From: JAVBLU01 sp031553225
GTDB lineage: Bacteria > Bacillota > Clostridia > Christensenellales > UBA1750
Length of the DNA stretch: 16,084 nt
Reading direction: 5' to 3'
Assembly (NCBI GenBank): GCA_031553225.1
Contig: JAVBLU010000062.1
Span: 1-16,084, forward strand
The position numbers were made by a program, and so were the translations under genes. Shown one piece after another: positions 1 to 6,068 of the stretch. Within the stretch, counting starts at the first letter, position 1, and each line of letters opens with the position of its first letter. The notes beneath the pieces are model-generated. The model saw nothing but the letters and a program-made list of their open reading frames with translations. It was not told the origin of the DNA and made no database searches.

Positions 1-39
1 TGATCTTTCCGCTCTCATTGGTCTTTCGCTTCTTCTCTT

Positions 40-90
40 GCGCTCTCGCGCTGTGCCGTTTTCAAGGTTCGCGCCCCCTCGTTTCGGGCG
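40..90 (-). other. Structured leader of a leftward transcript, possibly rRNA operon leader
   Basis: Downstream of the promoter at 100-128 the leftward transcript has no convincing ORF with a ribosome site. It would begin with a small hairpin (CGCCC/GGGCG, within about 71-88). It then contains ACCTTGAAAAC at 68-58, which resembles the boxA-adjacent sequence of rRNA leaders and 16S-23S spacers in Firmicutes. Next comes GCGC-GAGA-GCGC at 51-40, a stem closed by a GNRA-type tetraloop. The last bases before the edge (AAAGATCA) resemble the sequence just upstream of 23S rRNA in many Clostridia. The rRNA gene itself is not in the window, so this is inference from short motifs. Confidence 0.4.
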
Positions 91-99
91 GCAGATGCT

Positions 100-128
100 A
101 TATTATCAAACCATCCCTCAACTGTCAA
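100..128 (-). promoter_or_regulatory. Strong sigma-A promoter firing leftward, with UP-like element
   Basis: On the minus strand TTGACA (128-123), a 17-nt spacer and TAATAT (105-100) form a near-consensus sigma-A promoter. Just upstream (about 129-165) the minus strand is A/T-rich with A-tracts, like the UP element of stable RNA promoters; this stretch overlaps the last codons of the yhaM-like gene. The promoter must serve a gene beyond the left edge of the window. Confidence 0.75.
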
Positions 129-155
129 CACCTATTTCGCATATTTTTATTTGCA

Positions 156-1124
156 TTATTTCCCATCATCGTCCTTCTTCACCTCACGCCTGTAGAGTTT
201 GCGGTTTTCAAGCGAACGAACGCGCTCGGAGAACGCGCCCGGCTGTGTACCTTCCAGGGCATGCTCCATGTCGTACAGGCGCGCGTCGAGCACGTCCAGA
301 TGGTGCAGCACCTCCGCCTCGGGGAACATGGGCGCCCTGGGCGAGCCGTACTCAGGCACGCCGTGATGGGAGAGCACCATGTGCGCGAGCATCTGCGCCG
401 TCTCCTCGCCGCAGCCCACCTCGGCCGCCGCCTCCAGCACACGCGCAACGCCCAAGGGGATATGCCCCAGCAGCATGCCGGCGCGGGCGTAGTCGTCCGC
501 CAGGCCCAAAGGCGATATGTTCATCTCTTCAATCTTGCACAGATCGTGAATGAGCACGCCGGCGACGAGCAGGCTGTCATTGAGATGCGGGTAGGCGGCG
601 AGCATGCCGTGCGCCGCGCGCAGCATGCCCGTCATGTGCCACAAAAGCCCGCCGCGCACGCTGTGATGAAACTGCGCTGCCGCGGGCGCGGTGAGCAGCC
701 GCCCGCCGTACACGTCCAGCAGGCGCAACACGACGCTTCGCACCTGGGCGTCGGCGATTCCCTCGGCCGCCTCCTGCACCTGAAGCCACATGGATTCCGG
801 GTCGTAGGGGGCGACGGGCACCAGCTCATCCAAGCGCACGTCGTCCTCGGGCTGCACGGGCCGGATGCGCTCCACGCGCAGCTGCAGCTTACCCATGAAC
901 TCGTTGGCCGTGGCGCGCACCTTCACGATCTCCCCCCGGAGGGCCGGTACTTCCTGCCCGTCCCACCACTTGGCGGCGATCTCGCCGGTGCGGTCGCCCA
1001 GAACGAGGTCCACGTACTTCTTCTGCGATTGCGATACCTTCACCTCGGCCGACCGCACGAGAAGAAACCCCTCGTACTGCTGATCCTTGACCAGGTCCAC
1101 CAGGTAGCCGCCGTAATGTTCCAT
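156..1124 (-). CDS. yhaM: YhaM-family 3'-5' exoribonuclease (OB fold + HD domain)
   Basis: A 322-aa protein, close to the roughly 314 aa of Bacillus YhaM, a metal-dependent 3'-5' exoribonuclease in RNA turnover. An N-terminal OB-fold-like nucleic-acid-binding part (about 12-90) contains the run VDLVLGDRTGEI. The HD phosphohydrolase part (about 150-285) shows H163, the HD pair H193-D194 in LIHDLCKIEE, HMVLSHHG (248-255) and HHLDVLDA (274-281), which are the expected metal ligands in the expected order. The ATG at 1124 is preceded by GAAGGG about nine bases upstream; an in-frame extension further upstream lies over the preceding gene's end and is low-complexity. It is the last gene of an operon, 22 nt after the phosphatase gene. 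I see no terminator between its stop and the leftward promoter at 128. Cytoplasmic. The family call is secure; the exact RNA substrates are not. Confidence 0.9.
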   Translation of the reverse strand: MEHYGGYLVDLVKDQQYEGFLLVRSAEVKVSQSQKKYVDLVLGDRTGEIAAKWWDGQEVPALRGEIVKVRATANEFMGKLQLRVERIRPVQPEDDVRLDELVPVAPYDPESMWLQVQEAAEGIADAQVRSVVLRLLDVYGGRLLTAPAAAQFHHSVRGGLLWHMTGMLRAAHGMLAAYPHLNDSLLVAGVLIHDLCKIEEMNISPLGLADDYARAGMLLGHIPLGVARVLEAAAEVGCGEETAQMLAHMVLSHHGVPEYGSPRAPMFPEAEVLHHLDVLDARLYDMEHALEGTQPGAFSERVRSLENRKLYRREVKKDDDGK

Positions 1125-1146
1125 ATTGCGCCGCCCTTCACATTTA

Positions 1147-2109
1147 TTAGGGGGTTTGGTAGAGCGGGTTGCCGGCCGGGTCGCCGGCGGGCGCGCGGGC
1201 CGGCCAGCAGGCGCGCATGGGCGTCTCGGCCACAAGGCGCAGGGGCAAATCGCATCCGGTGAGGAACTCGTAGCCGTCCGGCATGGTGCTGGCCGGATGG
1301 GGCGTCAGAAGCAACGCGTCCGGCACATCCACCAGGTAGAGGTAGCCGGGCGAAGCGCCGTCCTGCTCGATCGCGCCGTCGTCGGACAAGCACAGCCGCC
1401 CCGGCTTGTGGCTGAAGGCCTCGGCCAGGGGGCGGATGGGCGTAACGGTGCTGCCGGCCCGCAGCGTTGTAAGCCGAACAGGCGAGCCGTGCCACCAAAG
1501 ACCGTAGCCGTCCTCCAGGTGCCTGGTTTCATTAAAGAGGCCGACGGACAGGGCGCCGTTTGTACGGTTCACCTCGCAGTGGCAGCAGGAGAGCATGAAG
1601 GGAAGCGACCATACGTCCATTGCGCCTTTGAGCTCGGCGCAGATACAGCGCAGCGTAACGCCGTGTGTGACCACGAGGGTGGGGGCCTGCCACACCCGCT
1701 CGTCGTTCAGGAAGCCGCGCACCCGGGCCCGCACGTCGGCGATGCTTTCCGCGCCCGGGTGGGGCGCGTAGTTTGTCGGATCGTTGCGGTACAGGTCGGC
1801 TTCCTTCGGCCAGCGGGCGAAGACCTCCTGCCAGGTATGCCCCTCCCATGCGCCCAGGGCGATCTCCATCAGGCGGGCGTCCGTCTGGATGGGCAGCCGG
1901 CCGCCGCTCACCAATTGCGCGGTGTGCGCGGCGCGGCCGCTGGGGCTGCAGATGATGCGCTGCGCGCGCAGGTGCGCCAGCCGCTTTGCATATAGAAGCG
2001 CCTGCGTCTCCCCCTGCGGCAACAGGGGGGAGTCGCTCTGGCCTTGGATGCGCTTCTCCTGGTTCCACTGCGTTTGCCCGTGGCGCATAAGGTAAAGCGT
2101 CTCCCTCAA
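1147..2109 (-). CDS. Histidine phosphatase (phosphoglycerate mutase-like) with extra C-terminal module
   Basis: A 320-aa protein. Residues 1-198 are a histidine phosphatase domain: LMRHGQT with R9 and the phospho-acceptor H10, SPSGRA with R59, LMEIALGAWEG with E82, and VVTHG with the second catalytic H149. The usual family length is about 200 aa, so residues 203-300 are additional. They start with LWWHGSPVRL, then have PLAEAFSHKP, LCLSDDG and TPHPASTMPDGYEFL. I do not recognise this module with certainty; the HGS opening and a later AxxFS motif recall ADP-ribosyltransferase-like folds, but that is only a guess. The start is TTG at 2109, with GAGGGGG 7 nt upstream; it overlaps the DUF2087 stop as TTGA, so translation is probably coupled. 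The substrate cannot be told from sequence; cobalamin, sugar-phosphate or nucleotide-related phosphatases all share these motifs. Confidence 0.85.
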   Translation of the reverse strand: MRETLYLMRHGQTQWNQEKRIQGQSDSPLLPQGETQALLYAKRLAHLRAQRIICSPSGRAAHTAQLVSGGRLPIQTDARLMEIALGAWEGHTWQEVFARWPKEADLYRNDPTNYAPHPGAESIADVRARVRGFLNDERVWQAPTLVVTHGVTLRCICAELKGAMDVWSLPFMLSCCHCEVNRTNGALSVGLFNETRHLEDGYGLWWHGSPVRLTTLRAGSTVTPIRPLAEAFSHKPGRLCLSDDGAIEQDGASPGYLYLVDVPDALLLTPHPASTMPDGYEFLTGCDLPLRLVAETPMRACWPARAPAGDPAGNPLYQTP

Positions 2110-2408
2110 GGGTCTTCCCCCTCAAAACGCGGCGCGTTTGGGTTCACCCAGTAGCGCGCGCCGTCCCGCGTGCGCTGCAGGAACCCCCAGTCCACCAGCT
2201 CGCGCCGCACAAGAAAGTAGTCGCCGAACGCGTGCGCGTCGGTAACGATGCGGTTCACCTGCTTTTCCGTGTACTCCACGCCCGCGGCAAAGCGCGACGC
2301 CACATAGGCGAGCGCAAGGCCGCGCAGGCGTCTGCGCGCTGGCATACAGCGCAGCTTTCCTTCCGCGTCCAAAAAAGCGCGAAGCGCCCAGAGCTGCTCC
2401 TGGTTCAC
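2106..2408 (-). CDS. DUF2087 domain protein
   Basis: A 100-aa protein that matches my memory of DUF2087: a PARRRLRGLALAYVASRF helix, EYTEKQVNRI, then DYFLVRRELVDWGFL and a short RDGARYWV strand pair. This resembles a small winged-helix unit, often seen fused to or beside transcription regulators. No enzymatic residues are evident and the function is unknown. The GTG at 2408 is chosen because GGGGAGGG (2424-2417) lies 8 nt upstream. A TTG further upstream at 2441 has no ribosome site and falls in the terminator T-tract, and the ATG at 2415 is in another frame. The stop overlaps the TTG of the phosphatase gene. It is first in the DUF2087-phosphatase-yhaM operon. Confidence 0.75.
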   Translation of the reverse strand: MNQEQLWALRAFLDAEGKLRCMPARRRLRGLALAYVASRFAAGVEYTEKQVNRIVTDAHAFGDYFLVRRELVDWGFLQRTRDGARYWVNPNAPRFEGEDP

Positions 2409-2416
2409 GGCCCATT

Positions 2417-2424
2417 CCCTCCCC
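2417..2424 (-). promoter_or_regulatory. Ribosome binding site deciding the GTG start of the DUF2087 gene
   Basis: GGGGAGGG on the minus strand, 8 nt before the GTG at 2408. It rules in the GTG start over the TTG at 2441. Confidence 0.7.
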
Positions 2425-2439
2425 GTCGGGAAGATTAGC

Positions 2440-2468
2440 AAAAACAGGGGCGGGCCTTCGCCCGCCCC
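2440..2468 (-). terminator. Rho-independent terminator of the Gfo/Idh gene
   Basis: Minus strand: GGGGCGGGC, loop GAAG, GCCCGCCCC, then TGTTTTTG. This is a perfect 9-bp GC stem with a T5 run, starting 29 nt after the oxidoreductase stop. It ends only about 30 nt before the DUF2087 start, so the downstream operon needs its own promoter or read-through; I see no clear promoter in that gap. Confidence 0.9.
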
Positions 2469-2496
2469 GAAGACACCCGATACGCGCCGTATACAG

Positions 2497-3606
2497 CTAG
2501 AACTTGACGGCTGCGTCGATCTTGGCGGACTTGTAGATGGCTTCCAGAATCTGCGTAACGACGATGGCCTGCTCTGGCTTGGTGATGAGGGGCTTCTTGT
2601 CGTCCTTCACGTGGTCGATCCACATGCGGGCTTCCAGCTCCGCGGGCGAGCCGGACCCCCCGCCCGAATAGAACGCAACGCCCCCGGCCTTCAGCTCGGG
2701 GATGGTGGTGTACATGCGCGAGAAGCGCTCGCCGTTGACGCGCAGACAGTTGTCGCCCTCGCCGAGCATGTCCGCGCCGGCCTTGGTGCCGCACAGGATG
2801 GTCTTGGCCTCGTCCACCAGCAGGGTGTTCAGCGCCCAGCTGGCTTCCAGGAAGATGGTGGCGCCGTTCTTCATGCGCACAAAGCCGAAGGCCGCGTCCT
2901 CCACCGTAAACTTCTTGGGATCCCAGGGGCCCCAGGCGTTGGCAGCGTCCTTGGTGTCGGCGAGCTTGCGGTAGGAGGTGCCCACCACATAGTCCACCTC
3001 GTAGTTGTTCATCATCCACAGCGTGAGGTCCAGCGCGTGCGTGCCGATGTCGATGAGGGGCCCGCCGCCCTGTTTCTCCTCGTCCAGGAACACGCCCCAG
3101 GTGGGCACGGCGCGGCGGCGGATGGCCTGCGCGCGCGCGTAATACACCTCGCCCAGATCGCCCGCGTCGCACAGCTGCTTCATGTAGCGGCTGTCGGCAC
3201 GGAAGCGGTTCTGGTAGCCGATGGTGAGCTTCTTGCCCGTCTTCTTGGCCGTGTCCAGCATCTGCTGGGCTTCGGCGGACGTTTTGGCCATGGGCTTTTC
3301 GCACATGACGTGCTTGCCGGCGTTCAGCGCGTCCACGGTGATGGGCGCGTGGTTGGCGTTGGGCGTGAGCACGTGCACAACGTCGATCTCCTTGAGGGCG
3401 AGCAGGTCCTGATAGTTCTCAAATACCTTCGCGTCCTTCACGCCGTACTTGAGAGCCGCCTCCTGCGCGCGCGATACGATGATGTCGCAGAAGGCGACCA
3501 TCTCCACGTCGCTCAGCTTGGAGAGCGCGGGCATGTGCTTGCCGTTGGCAATGCCGCCGCAGCCGATAATGCCGATGCGGACCTTTTTGTCGCTCTTGAC
3601 GGGCAT
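2497..3606 (-). CDS. Gfo/Idh/MocA family NAD(P)-dependent oxidoreductase
   Basis: A 369-aa protein, full length for the family, which oxidises or reduces sugars, inositols and related polyols with NAD(P). The N-terminal Rossmann fold has GIIGCGGIAN at 12-21. The family signature EKP is at 103-105 (K104 being the catalytic lysine), and the C-terminal catalytic domain contains PLIDIGTHALDL (183-194) with D186 and H190. Cytoplasmic, no signal peptide. The ATG at 3606 has AAGGAGG 9 nt upstream. It is a single-gene unit with its own promoter (3654-3682) and terminator (2440-2468), divergent from remB-gyrBA. The substrate cannot be assigned because no transporter or sugar kinase is adjacent. It is the one clearly metabolic gene in this block. 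Confidence 0.92.
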   Translation of the reverse strand: MPVKSDKKVRIGIIGCGGIANGKHMPALSKLSDVEMVAFCDIIVSRAQEAALKYGVKDAKVFENYQDLLALKEIDVVHVLTPNANHAPITVDALNAGKHVMCEKPMAKTSAEAQQMLDTAKKTGKKLTIGYQNRFRADSRYMKQLCDAGDLGEVYYARAQAIRRRAVPTWGVFLDEEKQGGGPLIDIGTHALDLTLWMMNNYEVDYVVGTSYRKLADTKDAANAWGPWDPKKFTVEDAAFGFVRMKNGATIFLEASWALNTLLVDEAKTILCGTKAGADMLGEGDNCLRVNGERFSRMYTTIPELKAGGVAFYSGGGSGSPAELEARMWIDHVKDDKKPLITKPEQAIVVTQILEAIYKSAKIDAAVKF

Positions 3607-3627
3607 GGCTTATTTCCTCCTTAGTAT

Positions 3628-3643
3628 GCCAAACGCATTTGGC
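3628..3643. promoter_or_regulatory. Operator-like palindrome between promoter and oxidoreductase gene
   Basis: GCCAAA-CGCA-TTTGGC has perfect 6-bp arms around a 4-nt centre. It sits 10 nt downstream of the -10 box of the oxidoreductase promoter, about where transcription starts, a usual place for a LacI-, GntR- or similar repressor. It could instead act as a small hairpin in the 5' untranslated RNA. No regulator gene is in the window. Confidence 0.5.
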
Positions 3644-3653
3644 CTTTCTTTGT

Positions 3654-3682
3654 ATTGTACACGCTTCGTTTTCATTTTACAA
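3654..3682 (-). promoter_or_regulatory. Sigma-A promoter of the Gfo/Idh oxidoreductase gene
   Basis: On the minus strand TTGTAA (3682-3677), a 17-nt spacer and TACAAT (3659-3654) lie about 50 nt upstream of the ATG at 3606. Confidence 0.75.
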
Positions 3683-3729
3683 CCCTGGCGAGGCGGCCGC
3701 AAAGCGCGCATTTTTCTTTTGTCAACCTC

Positions 3730-3758
3730 TTTCAAAACCGCATGTTTTCGTGTATAAT
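3730..3758 (+). promoter_or_regulatory. Probable sigma-A promoter of remB-gyrB-gyrA
   Basis: TATAAT at 3753-3758 is a perfect -10 box in an AT-rich patch. The hexamer 17 nt upstream, TTTCAA (3730-3735), is a weak -35; TTGTCA at 3719 is too far away at 28 nt. It lies 65 nt before the remB ATG and diverges from the oxidoreductase promoter. Confidence 0.6.
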
Positions 3759-3823
3759 AATAAGAAGACAAACGCCGCGCAGCATGAGGTATGCGGGCGG
3801 TTTTTTGCGGAAGGAGCGCCTTC

Positions 3824-4105
3824 ATGATCGTGCATTTGGGCCGTGACGTGGTGGTGCCCGTTAAGGACATCGTGGCCGTGTTCGACGCGCGCATTGCCGC
3901 CGCAGGCGGTTTCCCCCAGACGGCCGCCGTCCCCCCCTGCCGGCCGGGCAGCGCCTTGGATGAAACGCCCGCTTCCGTCGTTCTGTGCGCCGGCCGGGGG
4001 CCCTCGCGCGCGTATCCCTCGCCGCTTTCCCCCGCCGCCCTGCGCCACAGGCTTGCGCAGGTGCGGCGCGTCAGCTTGTTTTCCACATCCAGTATGGGAG
4101 GATAA
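3824..4105 (+). CDS. remB: DUF370 / RemB-like regulatory protein
   Basis: A 93-aa protein opening MIVHLGRDVVVPVKDIVAVF, the typical start of the DUF370/RemB family, and ending with YPSPLSPAALRHR, matching the conserved YSPLS-xxTL-R motif. In Bacillus, RemB (YaaB) is encoded just before gyrB, and the related RemA is a DNA-binding activator of matrix genes. The role here is inferred from family only. The middle (about 27-50) is a longer, Pro/Ala-rich segment than in Bacillus, which accounts for the extra length. The ATG at 3824 has GGAAGGAG about 8 nt upstream. The gyrB ribosome site GGGAGGA overlaps the end of this gene, with only 2 nt between its stop and the gyrB ATG. Confidence 0.85.
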   Translation: MIVHLGRDVVVPVKDIVAVFDARIAAAGGFPQTAAVPPCRPGSALDETPASVVLCAGRGPSRAYPSPLSPAALRHRLAQVRRVSLFSTSSMGG

Positions 4106-4107
4106 CC

Positions 4108-6022
4108 ATGGACCAAACATCCCGCGGACACTATGACGAAAGCCAGATCCAGGTGCTGGAGGGGCTGGAGGCCGTGCGCCGCCGGCCGGGCATGTATATC
4201 GGCTCCACGGACGCCCGGGGCCTGCACCACCTGGTATACGAGCTGGTGGACAACGCCGTGGACGAAGCCATGGCGGGCTTTTGCACGCACGTGGAGATCG
4301 CAATCGGCCAGGGCAACCGCTTAACCGTCACCGACAACGGCCGCGGCATTCCCACGGGCATGCACCCCAAGATGGGCATCTCCGCCGTTGAGGTATGCCT
4401 TACCAAGCTGCACGCAGGGGGCAAGTTCGGCGGAGAGGGCTACAAAGTGTCCGGCGGGCTGCACGGCGTGGGGCTGTCGGTGGTGAACGCCCTCTCGCAG
4501 GAGCTCAGCGTTCTGGTGCGCCAGGACGGCAAAATCTTTGAGCAGCACTACCGCCGCGGCGTCCCGCAGGGGCCGCTGGTGGTGGTCGGCCAAACGCAGG
4601 AGACGGGCACGTGCGTCAGCTATTTGGCCGACGCGGACGTGTTTGAAACGCTTGACTACAGCTTTGACACCCTGCGCGCCCGCATGCGCGAGATGGCCTT
4701 CCTAAACCGCGGGCTGCGCATCACCCTGTCCGACGAGCGCGAGGGCCAGGAACAGCACAAGTCCTACTTCTTTGAGGGGGGCATCGTCTCCTTCGTTCAG
4801 TACTTGAACAAAAACAAGGAGGTGCTCCACCCCGAGCCCATGTACTTTGGGGGCGAGCAGGGCAGCGTGCAGGCCGAGGTGGCCATGCAGTACAACGACG
4901 ACTACAACGAAACCGTGTACACCTTCGCCAACAACATTCACACGCACGAGGGCGGCACGCACCTGGAAGGCTTCCGCCGGGCGCTGACGCGCGTGGTGAA
5001 CGATTACGCGCGCGGCCGCGGCTTCTTAAAGGCCGCCGACCAAAACCTCTCCGGCGAGGACATCCGCGAGGGCCTCACGGCCATCGTGTCCGTGCGCCTG
5101 ACCGAACCGCAGTTTGAGGGCCAGACCAAGACCAAGCTGGGCAACAGCGAGGTGCGCGGCGTGGTGGACGAGATCATCGCCGGCGGGCTTTCAACGTTTC
5201 TGGAGGAGAACCCGTCCGTTGGCCGCATGATTGTGGACAAGTGCCTGATGGCCGCGCGCGCGCGAGGCGGCGCGCAAGGCGCGCGATTTGACCCGCCGCA
5301 AGTCCGCCCTTGACTCCACCTCTCTGCCCGGCAAGCTGGCCGATTGCTCCGAGCGCGACCCGGCGCTGTGCGAAATCTTCCTTGTGGAGGGCGACTCGGC
5401 CGGCGGCTCGGCCAAGTCCGGCCGCGACCGCGCCTTTCAGGCCATATTGCCCCTGCGCGGCAAAATTCTCAACGTGGAAAAAACCCGTTTGGACAAGATT
5501 TTGGGCAACAACGAGATCAAGGCCATGATCACGGCTTTCGGCGCGGGCATCGGCGAGGACTTTAACCCGCAAAAGCTGCGCTACAACCGCATCATCTGCA
5601 TGACGGACGCGGACGTGGACGGCTCGCACATCCGCATATTGATGCTCACCTTCTTCTACCGCTACATGCGCCCGCTCGTGGAGGGCGGCCACGTGTTCAT
5701 CGCCCAGCCGCCGCTCTACAAGGCCATGCGCGGCAAACAGGAACGCTACTGTTTCGACGACGCCGCCCTTGAAAGCCTGCGCCGCGAGTGGGGGAACGGC
5801 CGCGACATCACCGTATCCCGCTTTAAGGGCCTGGGCGAGATGAACGCCGAGCAGCTGTGGCAAACCACCATGGACCCGCAGACCCGCACGCTTCTGCGCG
5901 TGGACATCAAGGACGCCATCGCCGCGGACGAGGTGTTCTCCCTGCTGATGGGCGAGCGGGTGGAGCCCCGCCGCGAGTTCATCGAGGAAAACGCCCGCCT
6001 GGTGGAAAACCTGGACGTGTAA
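4108..6022 (+). CDS. gyrB: DNA gyrase subunit B, interrupted by a frameshift
   Basis: ATPase subunit of the A2B2 gyrase that introduces negative supercoils. The GHKL ATPase domain shows ELVDN (45-49), DNGRGIP (76-82), GGLHGVG (116-122) and QTKTKLG. The TOPRIM domain shows LVEGDSAGGSAK with the catalytic Glu, and DADVDGSHIR with the metal-binding Asp residues. The C-terminal tail ends ENLDV. The reading frame breaks at about 5254-5264, residue 382-387. The first part, read on, stops at 5313; the rest of the gene continues in the +1 frame to 6022. Adding one GC dinucleotide to the run restores AARAREAARKAR, the conserved family sequence, and gives 638 aa, normal for GyrB. As gyrB is essential, a sequencing or assembly error, or a minor variant, is likelier than a pseudogene. 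The ATG at 4108 is preceded by GGGAGGA; the frame is open further upstream but that part overlaps remB. Confidence 0.95.
5254..5264 (+). repeat. GC dinucleotide run at the gyrB frameshift
   Basis: An alternating GC run of 11 nt (from the base after GCC to the base before GAGG) marks the exact place where the gyrB frame changes from frame 1 to frame 2. Two more bases here would join the frames with no residue lost from the conserved helix. Such runs are prone to slippage in replication and in sequencing. Confidence 0.8.
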
Positions 6023-6054
6023 CCCCGCCCATACTTATCGCAGGTGCGTTCTAC

Positions 6055-6060
6055 AGGAGG
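6055..6060 (+). promoter_or_regulatory. Ribosome binding site deciding the gyrA TTG start
   Basis: AGGAGG ends 8 nt before the TTG at 6069 and only 2 nt before the TTG at 6063, so the later TTG is the start. Confidence 0.8.
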
Positions 6061-6068
6061 AATTGATC

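Noticed and set aside
18..1262. Long plus-strand open frame (414 codons) opposite the yhaM gene
   Set aside because: It is a GC-rich shadow of the minus-strand gene: low-complexity His/Arg/Gly-rich protein, no ribosome site, no family motif.
1126..1995. Plus-strand open frame opposite the phosphatase gene
   Set aside because: Shadow frame; the minus-strand protein shows all catalytic residues of the histidine phosphatase family.
2611..3624. Plus-strand open frame opposite the Gfo/Idh gene
   Set aside because: The minus strand encodes a full set of family motifs with promoter and terminator; the plus frame has none.
3625..3643. CcpA cre site upstream of the oxidoreductase gene
   Set aside because: The spacing within TGCCAAACG has one base too many compared with the cre consensus, and the arms are perfectly symmetric in another way.
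5251..5275. Programmed +1 frameshift in gyrB
   Set aside because: The slip product would lack one residue of a strongly conserved helix, while a 2-nt insertion gives the exact family sequence; no known gyrB relies on recoding. Kept only as a remote option.
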